Assembly: GCA_026413185.1 (NCBI GenBank)
Contig: CM048655.1
Coordinates: 50,801,018 to 50,865,017 of the forward strand
DNA: 64,000 bases
Reading direction: 5' to 3'
DNA from: Pueraria montana var. lobata
Lineage: Eukaryota > Streptophyta > Magnoliopsida > Fabales > Fabaceae
Under the pieces are notes generated by a model, which worked only from the letters and a program-made list of their open reading frames with translations, made no database searches and was not told the origin of the DNA. Position numbers and translations under genes: made by a program. Positions 1 to 12,289 of the stretch are shown piece by piece (the stretch's first letter is position 1; the number at the start of each line of letters is the position of its first letter).

Positions 1-33
1 TACATTATAAAATATCTCTGTTGTATCAAGCAG

Positions 34-1796
34 AAAAGGTTACTAAAGGAAAAGGCAAGAAGAAAGAGAAGTCAAGCCCCCGTGATAATCAGTTACGTGA
101 TGCGATATGTGAAATTCTTAAAGAAGTTGACTTCAATACGGTAAGATGTTGAAAATTTGAAATAAACTTTACATAATTCAGTGACTAATTGAATTTTAAT
201 GTTTATTACATAGCTAAAGATAGTGGAACTGAATGGAACTGCAATCTTGTAAAAAATAGAATTGAATGTAAGGCGGTAGAAAGCCAAGAGAATAAACTCA
301 ATGTAGTAGAGATGAGAATGTTGCATTGGATGTGTGGACATACTAGATGCGATAGGATTAGGAATGATTGCATCGGAGACAAGGTTGGTATAGTGCCTAT
401 TGTAGAAAAAATGGTAGGAACTAGAAACTTGCATTAGGTGGTTTGGGCATGTGGTGAGAAGACTTGTAGAAGCTCCAACAAAGAGAGTAGATCAGATGGA
501 GGGTTCCCAATTAGCTAGGGGTAGAGGGAGATCAAACAATAGGTGAAATGATTAAGAAGGGTTTAAAGGTCAACAATTTGTTTATAAACTTGATTTACGA
601 CAAAACATTATGAATTGTTTGATTTAGGTAGCTGACCCCAGTTAGTGGGTAAAGGCTTTGTTGTTTGTAATACATAGATAAAGCACTGCAAAACTATTTT
701 TAGGCTTATTGTTCTACTTCATAACGTATCTTTCTTAACTGAGATACTGTCAAAATCCTCCTTGAAAGCTTGACAAATAACCCTATGTTAAGGTATCTTG
801 GCCTTTTCTCTGTCAATGCTACTAGAACAATTAAGATATTTATTTACCTTTCAAACAATTTATGTATGGATATGGCATGATCCAGTAATTGATGCTTTAG
901 TTATTGACATAATCTGTCAAGTCAGCGAGATGGATTATTAAACATGTGCAGTACAAGCCTGGCAGGCTGGAATGTGGCACCAAATTTGCTACATATCAAA
1001 CCTTGTAATATTGTTGGCATCTATACAAGTCCTTCATATTGCAAGTGGAATTTGTAGAATTCTCTGATGTAATATTGAATATTGCATTTATGGTGCTGTT
1101 GCTGGAATGGACTACTTTGTCATTGTTGCAGGCCATCTTATGGCTATAAAAAGATAGTGTCTATGGCCATGAACCTGACAATGTCAATGTTGTATTATCT
1201 ACTGAATATTCTGTCTTCTCTAAAATTAAAAGCCTTTTTTCTCTTTTGCAGGCCACATTTACTGACATTCTGAAGCAACTTGGTATGGATCCTTTTTACT
1301 TTTTTCTTTTACTCGTACATAATTCTAGTTATTCCTTTTCTCATATGAAACTATGAGATAGTGCTACATTTGTGCCTTTAAGAACAAGTTCTTATTTTGT
1401 ATGTATCTGTTTCTGGTTTTTGAATTATCAAGTGACTTGTATTATCCTCAAACCTGAATGACATAATTCACAGGCGCTCTTTCCCTTGAATGATCTAGGA
1501 TATTTAATTTTATGTATAATTTGCTTTGTATAGTCGTCTTATTTCATTTCCTATACTATTTACAAATAAAAATGAAAAATATAAGATCATAACTTAAAAA
1601 TTAAGTGCCTAACAAAATTGCTCCTCATTTTTCAGCTAAGCAATTTGATATGGATCTCACTCCAAGAAAGGCAGCTATAAAGCTGATGATCCAGGAAGAG
1701 CTGACAAAACTAGCTGATGAAGCAGATGATGAGGATGGAGAAGAGGATGCTGAGAAAGATGAAGCCCCATCTACAGGCCAGGAGGTTAAAGCCTGA
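34..1796 (+). CDS. DEK domain-containing chromatin-associated protein, C-terminal exons (5' part outside window)
   Basis: Three exons are visible. Exon 34-140 follows a cag acceptor and has two bases completing an upstream codon. Exon 1252-1282 and terminal exon 1636-1796 follow; every junction has GT/AG borders and one frame runs through. The first exon encodes a lysine-rich linker (KGKGKKKEK) and then the start of a DEK C-terminal domain (LRDAICEILKEVDFNT). The domain continues across the other exons (ATFTDILKQL, then AKQFDMDLTPRKAAIKLMI) and ends in an acidic tail DEADDEDGEEDAEKDE. DEK proteins bind DNA and histones and shape chromatin; this domain is the small helical DNA-binding and multimerisation module. 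The SAP-like DEK core and the start codon lie upstream of the window. The 1.1-kb intron 141-1251 holds a LINE relic. The family call is firm; the exact paralogue cannot be named. Confidence 0.88.
195..690 (+). mobile_element. RTE-type LINE 3' relic in a DEK intron
   Basis: The reading from about 285 to 437 gives a degenerate LINE ORF2 C-terminus (MRMLHWMCGHTRCDRIRND, then a GDKVGIVPIVEKMVGTR-like stretch). After a frameshift near 435 it resumes as LRWFGHVVRR and QLARGRGR, and closes near 630-665 with a VADPS-WVKALLL-like end followed by TTG-rich sequence. This order is typical of plant RTE-clade non-LTR retrotransposon tails. Several frameshifts and stops show that it is dead. It lies in the sense direction of the host gene, wholly inside the intron. 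Confidence 0.7.
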
Positions 1797-2110
1797 TTGA
1801 GGAGTAGACCTGACTGGTTGGAGATAGGTTTAGCAATGTATACTATAACCCTAGTTATGCATGCTTCATCTGTACACTTTGTTGGGTGGAAGTGGCTGTA
1901 ACTTATTCTTAGCATCCATCCAATCTGAAGTAAACAAACTTGTATTCTGTCAATTTAAGCTCTTGGTGGGCTGCCAGTGTGCAGCTTTTTGTTTACATAT
2001 ACCTCAACAGAATCTGTAGGGTTTTATACTGTTCATGAATAGTACTGACCAAATCTACAGTAGTTTCAACAATCTGTCTAGTTAAATAAATATTTGACCT
2101 TTGTAGTCGT
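1797..2110 (+). other. 3' UTR of the DEK gene
   Basis: This is non-coding sequence after the TGA at 1794-1796, moderately T-rich. It contains a consensus AATAAA at 2085-2090, the best poly(A) signal in the stretch. The cleavage site is inferred to fall within the next few tens of bases. Confidence 0.5.
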
Positions 2111-3540
2111 CTCCTTTCTGTGCATGTTGATAACTAGCACCGTTGTTGGTTGGTCAAGTTTTTATCTTTCTAATCTTAATATTTTTTTTTTTGCTACATT
2201 ATTTATGTCATGGTTGTGTCATCTGGTGTGACAAGATGACTGCTTCATTAGCAGTAGCTGCAATGAAATACATGCAGCGCAGGAGTGATGATCCCATTTC
2301 TCACGTGTCTTACAAATAGCTCTAATCATTCCATGTTCTATGCTTACAATTTCACAAGAGTGAACCCCGAATTTGTCCTTGAGCAATGTAAGGTAGGATA
2401 CATTGGTCCAATAATTTAAAATTTTCACATTAGGCTTCAAAATTTACATATCTCAGTCATTTCAATCTTAAAAGCAGGGACCAATTTGTAAGTTTTAGCA
2501 ACTAAAGTGGGACTTTTATATGCTTAAAGGATTAACGTGTCTATAGTCAATTTTCTTATGAATGAATTTGGTAGGTTACTTCAATTTCAATATCATCCCT
2601 ATATTTGTAAGTTGGGTTTAATTCTTTATAACATGTATGCCTATGCCATTGTGGTTTGAAAAGGTTGTTTGCTGAATGAAATGTGACTGTTAGTAGTGAA
2701 GATAGAACAACACACTCGAGGAATAATGTATTTGGTCAGGTCTGACGTAAATTGTTGGAGGGCATTACTTCAAATGTGAGTGGAAGAAGTCAAAAAGGTT
2801 CCTGGTTAGAAGCCTTCTCCACTAAGAGTAGTGGAACACCAAGAAAATCTAATTATAGTGATAAATGCGATTTATATAATGATTTTGATCAAGATTTAAG
2901 GTGTCTAGTTGACCAAGTGGGGACATTTAGAAGGAGAATTATTTTACACCCATTTGATTCATTAAAGATGAGATGGTTGAAAATAAAATATCAATCATAC
3001 TTTTGCCGGACAAATTTTAATCATTCTTATATGAAAATCATTTACTATCATATATGCACAGGAATATAAGTTAAAATAAAAATTATATTTTTTGTCAAAA
3101 AGAAATTCTCTGTTTTCAGTGTCTTTCCTGTTTTCAACCAAACACACCCTTTTAGTTAAAAACACAGTTGGCCATTTGCCAACAGAGGATGGCATACAAT
3201 ATTAGTTCGGCTTAACTTTTCTAGTTGGTTTCTTCAGGATTGCTTGGTTTAGATTTTACTGAAATTGATTTTAAAATAACTTATTTTAAAATAATTTATT
3301 TTCGTTTATGAATGACATTTTAAAAGTTAACTAGCCTAGATGAAATAAAATAAAATTTAAAAAATGAATAAAAATTATAAAGTTGACAATTCCATGAATA
3401 AGAGTTAATGTAAATAGTAAACCGCTTGTGTTTACATGGTAAATAAAGAGAATCAAGAAATATAAGTTAAAAAAAAATAGATTTTAGAGTGACATGAGAT
3501 GTTAAAATAATTTTATACGTGGATCCTATTAACAGTATAT
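2111..3540. other. Intergenic spacer with one unrecognised ORF
   Basis: No gene is supported. An open frame at 2752-3069 (+) starts with a non-ATG codon and reads as a mixed polar protein (GRSQKGSWLEAFSTKSSG near its start). It resembles neither a known domain nor the flanking AT-rich DNA. It may be a decayed exon or transposon fragment. The rest is AT-rich without structure that I can interpret. Confidence 0.3.
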
Positions 3541-6500
3541 GAGAAGGATTTGGATCGTTTGTAGCACTCCTCTTTTAGGCCCCTCTTCGGCCCCTTTATC
3601 TCCATTTTTTTTTCCCTCTCTATTATTCGGCTTCATAGTTTCTGTATTTCTTCTTCTTCTTCTTCTTTTTTTTTTTTTTTTTTTTTTTCTGTGGATGCTG
3701 GAGAAGATCTAATTTGATAGGAGAATGAGCAGGACGGAACCAGAAAATTTTATTTGGGGGCGAAAATTTAACATTACAAACAGATTGCTAATTCATGTGG
3801 TATATACCTAATTTTTCTTAAACAAGTTATTAGGTTTGAATAATGTGTATGAAAAATAAAATAAAAAATTACTGAGTTAATCCTACCATATTGTAGATGT
3901 ATTCGCCTATAGCAAGATTGTCCCCTTTCCCTTCGTGTGAAGAATACTTGTAGTTCTAAGTAGGGGTAGAAAAATGGGCCAACTTGCCTATATGCCATTT
4001 ACCCACCAAAAGGGCTGACCCACTTTTGTTAACTATGTTAAAATATCTGACTTATCCCATTTTGTGGTGAGTTGGGCATCCAAAAGCAAAAAAAAAAAAA
4101 AAAATGGTGGGTCAACTCACTAAAAAAATAGAAAAAAAATTAAACATACATTTATACAAACGTTATTTATTATTTAAAACATTTCAAACAAACTTAGATG
4201 CAATTAAAAATCATAAAATACAACACTGGTTATTAAAAGTAAATTATTACTAACCAAACAATAATCCATTGTCCATAAAGGCAAAATAAATGAAACACTA
4301 GTTCAGATAGTAGTTTATTAGTTTTAATGTCTTAAACTATTCATACAAAACCAAAATCATCTATCAAAATCGATTTTGAAAACCCTAACATAATTACTAT
4401 TAATTAATACATCTTAAAACAAGAAAAAAGAAAAATAAGTTGGTGAGTTGATATGCCTCAATCCACTTGTCAATTCGTTCTTTTAGTGGGTTAGATGGAC
4501 CAGGTTAAATGGATTGATGGGTTAAAACCCCTAATTTTCTCCACACAAAAAAAGGTTAAATAAGTTGGTCCAATAATCCAATTTGCTTTGCCATCCCCCA
4601 TTTTAGGGCATGAAAAGTGTATTAAATAAAAATTTTATTCAACTAAAAATAAGTGATAATTTTGAGTACACCGATAGGACATGAAAATGGACATTAAAAT
4701 TGTTACTCATGAAAGTGCGCATCCAAGGCAAGTATTTTTCTAAAACACAAGTAATAGAATAGATAATAGAATACTTCACCCATTGTCATTTCTAACTTAA
4801 ATTATAAAAACTTCCAAAATTTGATGTAATTAAAAAAAATGCATATTGTATTTTTTATTAAAAACTAACAATTTAATTAAAATACACTAATAATGTAAAG
4901 ATTTTTTATATTGTCATTTAATAAAAAAATTATTATATATAAAGATTATTAAAGTTTGCAATAATTATTTTAAAAATCATATATATGTTTAATTTGTTAA
5001 GAATGTAATTTTTTTACAATAATAATATATGAAAATTAAAGTTAAAAAATATAACCACTCACCTAAATATGTTTAAATCGTAAGCTTTTTTTTTTTAGAT
5101 TTTCATACGGAAAAAACATTGTACACCTATTTGATATTGAAGAGTGATAGGAATACACTATTTCTAAAACATTTTTTTATTAGTTAAAATTTATTAAAAA
5201 TTATAAAATCAGGAGAAATTGATTAAATAAGACGTAGTATTTTCGAACAATATTTCGCCGTTTCATGTAGATCGTATATCGAATTAATTAGACCTCTAGG
5301 AGCTATAAATTACTACTTTAAAAGAGACTATATATAGTTATGAAACATCCTTTATTTTCTTTGTTGAAGTAAGTTATCAAAGTCATGTTTGATATTACCA
5401 AAAAGTTGCTTTAAGAAAACCAAAGAGAGCGATCAAGAGAAAAAGAAAAGTCATCCACATCACATCATCGACATTAGAAAATTAAAACAAATGGTCCATA
5501 GTCGGTGACCCACTTAGCAACTCTAATAATGTTTATAGTGGACAGCACCATTCAAGTTGCTTATATGCAAAGTTACAAAGCATGTGACCACTGACTATAA
5601 CTAGAGCCTCTAATTTAAACACTTGAAAGCCACAGTTATTAATTAATTAATTAATATCCTTTCAACCTCTTTGTGATATTTTCTTCTTCATTGTTTATTC
5701 AAGCTGTCGACCAATTGCTGATTCAGGTTATGGTACGAGGTTGGTAAACAAGTGCAGAAAAAAGTGCATAAACCTTATAAACCAACTGAAAGTTTATTTC
5801 AATCAATCAATGAATTGAAACACCAAACCTCCTATAATGTTATTAGGGACTACATTACTTCTACTACTATTATTATTATTATTATTAATTTGCACCTTCT
5901 TATGGTATATATAATGTGTAAGTGTTTTTCGGCCAATTGGAAAACCAAAATTAAAAGCCGTGTAGTTTATCTTAAAAATGTTCCTATATATATGTTCTTA
6001 CTCGAAAACAAGGTAAGGGCATACAAATGAGTTTGTTTGCTTCAGAAATTTGTTTGACATAGAGTCACGCAACACAGACACAATAAGAATAGATAACAGA
6101 ATTGTGTGAAAAGCAAACTATTATCTACACTTAATTACTTATTAGCTATTAATTAATCTTATTCAAGTTGATAGTTTTCTTAGTGTGGGGCCTCCGCGTC
6201 CACCCAAAAAAATAGTAAATGAAAATTAAAAATAAAACCTAAAAAAAAAAAGTTAAGCTCTTTTTGAAAAAGTTTGCCCATTTATATTTAACAAATATGA
6301 TATATAATTTTATTTTTATCAATGAGTGACATATTTTTCTTTCTTTTCTTCTTATTTTTTCTTTTTTATAAAAAAAGATACTGTACAAAGTTATTGTAAA
6401 AAACAATTTCCTTTTGTCAAATAATATACAAGATTTTTGTTTAGAAGTAAAGCACAAGTTGCTGTTATGAACAGTCCAAAATAGTGTAATGGTCCTACTC

Positions 6501-6996
6501 TCCCTCTAGCCTCTAGACCATTAGTTTCACCATCAAATCTTGTACCTCCAATATTCTCATTCTTGATCAATAACAAGGGTTAACATGACCCAATCTGTTT
6601 CACTAACACGATTCGATTTCGGGCTAACTTTGACGGGTTCAGGTTTTATAGTAATGTCTGATATATTTGGAAAGTGATTCTGAGTAATGTTTCAAATCTT
6701 TCTGACCAGATTTAATGTTTTATATTCTCTTAAAAAATATAATTTTTTAATAATTGTATATTGATAATAAATTTTTAATTTAATAAATAATATTTTGTAT
6801 AGCATGATATTATATTTATAATAGTATATTTTAAAATATACATGGTTAAATATATCTCGGTTTAAGTTTTATACTATTTTTTATTCTATAATTTAATGAT
6901 ACAAATACTAAGATTGATATATTATGTTAAAAAGTTGAATTCACTTGGTCTTATCATATATTTAGAATCTTGATTGGACTAGGTTCGAATTCAAGT
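3541..6996. other. AT-rich intergenic region, no gene; candidate decayed DNA transposon and simple repeats
   Basis: There is no coding signal. A CTT/T-rich pyrimidine tract lies at 3648-3690 and an ATT microsatellite at 5865-5888. About 3963-4606 is a candidate decayed hAT-like element: the left end TAGGGGTAGAAAA resembles the inverted right end (GGGGATGGCAAA on -), and the interior repeats phrases such as GGGCCAACTTGCC. No matching target duplication was found, so this is tentative. The rest is AT-rich spacer. Confidence 0.3.
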
Positions 6997-7007
6997 AAAT
7001 GACTTGA

Positions 7008-7188
7008 ACTAACATAGTGTGGCATGGTTGGTAGATAACATTGTTCCTTAAGCATGTGATCAGGGTTCGATCCTTAGTCAGTGCATATGGAAAAACATCT
7101 GTTGGGAGAGATCAACCTTTTAAATTGATGTGAGTATCTCAAGGAATTAGTCCTTAACTGTCGACCGAGGGATAACCGGATAAAAAAA
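7008..7188 (+). mobile_element. tRNA-derived SINE with 11-bp target-site duplication
   Basis: The element has a Pol III promoter: box A TGGCATGGTTGG at 7020-7031 and box B GGTTCGATCC at 7064-7073, spaced as in a tRNA. A tRNA-unrelated body follows and ends in an A-tail at 7182-7190. The direct repeat AAATGACTTGA stands immediately before it (6997-7007) and after it (7189-7199), the expected product of LINE-driven insertion. It resembles legume SINE families; the subfamily cannot be named from sequence alone. Confidence 0.85.
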
Positions 7189-7199
7189 AAATGACTTGA

Positions 7200-9529
7200 T
7201 CAAAAGCTTAGTAAAGATAATAATAAAATCGTCCTAACCTATCCATTGGTCGTCCCTATTGAATATATCGCCTCTACATATTCGTTCTACAGTAAAAAAA
7301 ATCATGGAACTTTCTTCTGCTCAGCAAGAAGCAGGGTGATTTCCTAAGAGGTGAGCAAGTAGGAAAGATATATACCAAACATGTTAGTTTCTAGCTATAG
7401 ATAGTGCCAGTGCCAAAATCTTCTTCCACACCACCTAATATTAATGACAATTGACAAGTAAAACAACTCACTTGTAGCTGCAATGTTAATCTTATGATTA
7501 ATGACCAAAGAACAAGCCAACTCCACAGCAAACTTCCCATGCATCGTTATAGTGTGGTATTATCAATGCCATTTTGACATCCAATTGATTCATAACTAAC
7601 TAGCTATTGAACCGAGATTAATATGTATACTAGGGATAAATTTTGTTCTGAAAGGAATAATTATCAATGTATAATCAGTCTTCAGCTAATTATTTCATAT
7701 ACTCTGCCCTACAATAAACAGACCACAAACTTCGCTTTTGTTATGAAGAGATGATTGGGAACATAGAGAATTTGAAAGTTTTATATTTCTTTATATTTTT
7801 CAATTAGGTAATAGAATCATGATATGAACATGCAAAAGTAAATAATATGATTCAATATAAAGTTTTTCACATTATCAAATAATTAAAAATCATTCTAAAT
7901 ATGATTTTTTTAATGTAATTATTACAAAATCAATAATTTTTAATTATATGACAATTTATAATTAAATAACAATTTTATATTATCAATATATTTCAAATAA
8001 ATTCATAAAACAACTATAATCAAATGATGACATATGTTAAGATGTATGAATAAACCATAAATTATATTCCTAAAGTATGTTTTAAATTGATGTTTTACTG
8101 TAGGATATATCATGGAAACGATGAAGAAAAGTGAGTATAGTAAGATTGGATCTTAAAGCTTAGGCTTAAACCAAGACATTGGTATCCAAACAAGTCCAAT
8201 ACATCAAATCAACCTTACTTTTTCTCAAGAACTGCAAACCCTCCATTCAAGAAAGGAGTGGTATTAAGAGAAGCTTCCAAGTCAAAATCAAGGCCACCAA
8301 TGAAGAGGAAAGATTCTGAACTAATTGCCTACACTGTTGGGCAAGCAATGAAAGCCTCTCCATCCCCCTTTAAGATATTTTAATTTTAATATTACATATT
8401 CAGCAAATGAATATATATTTGGGAAAGAACTATGACAAAATATATAAATTCCAAAAGTTTTGTTTTGGTGACTTGCAATGTACATTTTAAATTTGATCAA
8501 GTTTCATTTAAAACATAAATTAAGACAGAAAATATTTTTAAAATGCTTAAAAGTATAAAAGAACTTTATATGGAATGTAAAATATACAAGTTTAAAACCT
8601 AACAGGAATCAGTCAACCGTGATTCTAAGCAAATATCATTACTATTTACAAAGACATTCAACTTGTATAGTCGTCACATTGAAAAACCACAGCCACTAAC
8701 CCGGAAATAAATATCATAACTATGATAAAATATTTAGCCATCAAAGACAAAAACTTTATCAATTTAATTAAAATCTATTCGCTATTATATTAAAAAGAAT
8801 TCATGCAAGTGGGGTTGATGTCACATGTGAGTATTATTAGCTTTTTTCTTACCAACAAATTTACTCTCGCTTAATATATCCTTATTTTTATGTATGTTAA
8901 ATTTTTATTTAAAAAAAATTTCTAGTTCAATTCAGCAATTTGTGGTAGAAGTTTCATAAGAAGTATTACAAATGATAATCAAGAAAGAGTATATATATAA
9001 GTGAAGAGGAAAAAAAATATTTTAAAAGGGATTTTTTTTTTTACATTTTTTATAAATTTCACGAAAACCATTTCATATTATTTAGCATTTTCCATTAAAA
9101 TTTTACTGATAATTCATTTGATTTAATTTAAGTAATAAAATATTTTCTAATCTTTTTTAACAACAGTATTAAATTTTTAAATAAAATAATTCAAACTTCG
9201 ATTATGCATTTTAATTTTATATTTATTTAAATACTAATTAATAATTTACTATCTCTTTATATATTTATTATAATTATGAATAATAAATTTGAACAAACAT
9301 TCAAAATTTGATTAAAATTCTAGGCATAATTGTTTTCATTTAACATAAATAATAAAGTATTTATTTGAATTTATCAAAAAATTATTTCTTTGGATTATTT
9401 TTTCTTAAAAGTACAAACATAAATTTAAATTAATATTTTATAGTTAATGTATTTATATTAATTTTTAAAAAAATTTAAACACTTTTTTTTCATTATTTGT
9501 AATTTTCTCCTTTGTTTATATTGTAAAAT

Positions 9530-9560
<31 letters not shown>

Positions 9561-9640
9561 ATTGTATTACTATTTCTATTACTATATTATATATATGAAG
9601 AAAAGTTTTTGAAATTTGAATAAAAATAAGAGAGTCCAAG
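7200..9640. other. AT-rich intergenic region upstream of the NF-YB gene
   Basis: No gene or element is recognised. Every frame is broken by frequent stops and A/T runs. From about 8800 to 9600 the composition becomes extremely AT-rich, ending in the microsatellite at 9531-9554. Confidence 0.4.
9531..9554. repeat. (AT)n microsatellite
   Basis: Twelve uninterrupted AT units lie about 100 bp upstream of the G-boxes of the NF-YB promoter. The tract is likely length-polymorphic. Confidence 0.9.
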
Positions 9641-9651
9641 TCAGAGCCGAG

Positions 9652-9771
9652 CACGTGCCAGATACTAAAGCAACGGTCCAGATCATGGAGCACTTACCGA
9701 ATCCAAGGGCTCCAATTCGTCCGTGCAAACTCACACTTATCGACTAACAACGGTCCATAACGTGCCACGTG
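9652..9771 (+). promoter_or_regulatory. Paired G-box/ABRE motifs in the NF-YB promoter
   Basis: Perfect palindromic CACGTG cores lie at 9652-9657 (GAGCACGTGCC) and 9766-9771 (GCCACGTGTCC). The second has the flanks of an ABA-response element. G-boxes are bound by bZIP and bHLH (PIF-type) factors. They lie just where base composition switches from AT-rich spacer to the GC-richer leader, consistent with a proximal promoter. Actual use is inferred. Confidence 0.55.
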
Positions 9772-10000
9772 TCCTCAAGATAAAGCGTTATTAACCCTTC
9801 TGATCCAACGGACCCTGCTCATTACCTCCCAAACAAACCCCTCCGTTCCGTTTCACCTTTCCCCTTCCCGCCGGAGCCGCCGTCACCCGCCGCCGGCCAC
9901 CGTATCCGACCCTCCCAATACACCGTTTCCAAGTTCCTCACAGAATTGCACGATTCAGTGATTTCAATTTTCAGGTCTCGAGGATTTCGTTTCAACAGCG

Positions 10001-10490
10001 CTTCAATTTGACGCAGAACCACCGGAGTCAAACTGATTCGCGCCGAGTTCGTGACTCGAATTCTCATCTTCTCGTTCATTCTGAATCGAATTTGAAACTC
10101 CGAAGTAAACTACACCGAACACTGAATCTCAGTTTCCGAGGAGCTTCTTCTACGAACAGTGCTTCAATTCCACGCAGAAACACCAAGTCAAACCGGTTCG
10201 TGACTCGGATTCTCAATTCCTCGTTCATTCCCAATCGAATTTGAAATTCCGAAGAAAACCGCACGGAACACTGAATTTCAGATTCTGAACAAGTTTCTTT
10301 CGTGAACAGCACTTCAATTTCACGTGGAAGAGAGTCAAAGCGATTCGTGGCTCGGATTCTCAATTCCTCGTCCATTCCCAATCGATTTTCAAATACCGAA
10401 GAAAACCGCTCCGAACACTGAATTTCAGATTCTGAACAGGAAACAGTACTTCAATTTCACGTGGAACAGAGTCAAAGCGATTCAAATTGA
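10001..10490 (+). repeat. Imperfect tandem repeat in the NF-YB leader (units of 161, 150 and 137 bp plus a partial)
   Basis: Unit starts marked by CTTCAATT recur at 10001, 10162, 10312 and 10449. Each unit carries the same ordered landmarks: GATTCGTGACTCG-like, CTCGTTCATTC-like, a CCGAAG(A/T)AAAC segment and GAACACTGAAT, then the next CTTCAATT. The last copy is partial. The array probably forms most of the 5' UTR, ending about 95 bp before the start codon. Overlapping open frames on both strands here are artefacts of the repeat. Confidence 0.8.
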
Positions 10491-10585
10491 TTTCGCGAAC
10501 TCTGATATTTTCCTTCACTGACTTAGTGATTCGTTTCATCTTTCTCAGCGCTTCGATTTTCCGTGACCTCGCCGTTCGTTCGTCG

Positions 10586-11152
10586 ATGGCGGACTCCGAC
10601 AACGACTCTGGCGGCGCGCACAACGCCGGAAAGGGCAGCGAGATGTCGCCGCGGGAGCAGGACCGGTTCCTGCCGATCGCGAACGTGAGCCGCATCATGA
10701 AGAAGGCTCTCCCGGCGAACGCGAAGATCTCGAAGGACGCGAAGGAGACGGTGCAGGAGTGCGTGTCGGAGTTCATCAGCTTCATCACCGGCGAGGCCTC
10801 CGACAAGTGCCAGCGCGAAAAACGCAAGACGATCAACGGCGACGATCTGCTCTGGGCGATGACCACTCTCGGCTTCGAGGACTACGTGGAGCCTCTCAAG
10901 GTGTACCTCCAGCGCTTCAGAGAAATGGAAGGAGAGAAGAGCGTGGCGGCGCGTGACAAAGACGCGCCTCCTGCTACCAATGCTACCAACAGTGCCTACG
11001 AGAGTGGTAGTTATGGTGCTGGTGGAATCATGATGCATCAGGGACACGTGTACGGTTCTGGCGGGTTCCATCAAGTGGCTGGCGCTGCTGCTGCTATTAA
11101 GGGTGGGCCTGCTTATCCCGGGCCTGGATCCAATGCCGGTAGGCCCAGATAG
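10586..11152 (+). CDS. NF-YB3: Nuclear factor Y subunit B, NF-YB3/NF-YB2 type (188 aa)
   Basis: NF-YB is a histone-fold subunit of the NF-Y trimer. It pairs with NF-YC, then binds CCAAT boxes with NF-YA or works with CONSTANS-type proteins; NF-YB2/3 members promote photoperiodic flowering in Arabidopsis. The start is set at 10586 because MADSDNDSGG is the family's N-terminus; the frame is open upstream but that sequence is repeat-derived. The core (about residues 23-115) contains REQDRFLPIANVSRIMKK, the helix-2 segment ETVQECVSEFISFITGEASD, REKRKTINGDDLLWAM and GFEDYVEPLKVYL, all intact. The Gly/Ala-rich tail (about 116-188) is variable and contains HQGHVYGSGGFHQ. It is intronless, as usual for the family, and much more GC-rich than its surroundings. 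The family is certain; NF-YB3 rather than NF-YB2 is the best guess. Confidence 0.95.
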   Translation: MADSDNDSGGAHNAGKGSEMSPREQDRFLPIANVSRIMKKALPANAKISKDAKETVQECVSEFISFITGEASDKCQREKRKTINGDDLLWAMTTLGFEDYVEPLKVYLQRFREMEGEKSVAARDKDAPPATNATNSAYESGSYGAGGIMMHQGHVYGSGGFHQVAGAAAAIKGGPAYPGPGSNAGRPR

Positions 11153-12289
11153 ATGGGCCTATAGTGTGGTCCGGTTTTATTATTATTCGTAAGTTACAAA
11201 AAATGCGAGATTCGTAGTGGTGATTAGAGTGAACTAGTAATAATACTGAGAGAGTTGGTTTGTATTCTGATGATATTATTGAAGTTGATTGGCGACATGT
11301 ATAGTATGACACACTTCTAAGTTGCAAGGCCAACAATCTATAACTGATTTGACTGTTGTGTCATAGAAATAGTGTTTCCTAGTATTGTACCTCTTTTGCT
11401 ATTTGTACCCAAATGGTCAAATTTTCCTTTTCCCTTATTGGTTATGGACGTACTTCAAGTCTTCAATTGAATTCTTAGGGCTATGATACAAAGGAAGTGA
11501 TGCTACAATTCAAAAGTTGGTGTTTGTTTGTTCATAAAGAGGAAGATAGCAGCAATCTTTTTTTCCATATAATGTTTTAGTTGTCCGTCAAAAGGTTACT
11601 AAACCATGAATAATTGTGACGGTTGTGTCATGAAATTTAATATTACTTTCTATTTATGTTGTGTAGTAAACAAAAGTAGTGGAGAGATCTTACTAATAGT
11701 GAGCACAGCATAACCATTGTACTCGAAAATATTGATCGCGCGTGAATGGCATGAGAATATTTTGGGAGACTAGAAAGAAACGGAGATGAGACTTGTTGCA
11801 TCTTTTTTTATCTTGTAAAATATTTAAAGCTTTACTCTTCTTGTCACAAGCATGTGAAACTAAAGATTGGCTGCTTCTTGTTCCTTTGCCCTTTCTATGT
11901 GTATCTGGTTCAACAATATTATTATACATTATCCGGACGTAAGAATAAAGTCATTTTGATCGTAAGAAACCAGACCCCACCTCTTTCGTATCGGAATTTA
12001 TTCCTTAACATTGAACAAGTGTATAAAATGAAAAACAACATTGCATCTACCATTGATTTAAAATTATTTAAATTTACAAGATCCTATAATACATACTAAC
12101 GGTAAATATATTTTTATTTTTTTCACTTTGCATACTAAGTTTATCGGTTCTTATATTATATACAGCAATGTACAAACTAATCGGAACATAATTAAACACA
12201 TGAAGAACGAGTACGCAAGAACTAATTGAATAGGCTGATGCATGAGATGTATATCTACCTAGCTTTAACTTAACGTTCAGTATTATTTC
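11153..12289. other. 3' UTR of NF-YB3 and intergenic spacer
   Basis: Non-coding. The first few hundred bases after the TAG at 11150-11152 probably form the 3' UTR. The rest is AT-rich without recognised elements. It ends where sequence shared with the second copy of the duplicated segment begins. Confidence 0.4.

Noticed and set aside
7020..7073. A tRNA gene (box A and box B present)
   Set aside because: There is no clover-leaf fold. The A-tail and flanking 11-bp repeats identify a SINE.
10076..10381. Repetitive open frames on - in the NF-YB leader
   Set aside because: They repeat only because the DNA is a tandem repeat. Units of differing length would not conserve a protein.
10523..11074. 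A 183-codon open frame on - opposite NF-YB3, Arg/His/Val-rich
   Set aside because: It is a mirror of a GC-rich, stop-poor coding strand. There is no domain, no promoter, and it overlaps the certain NF-YB gene completely.
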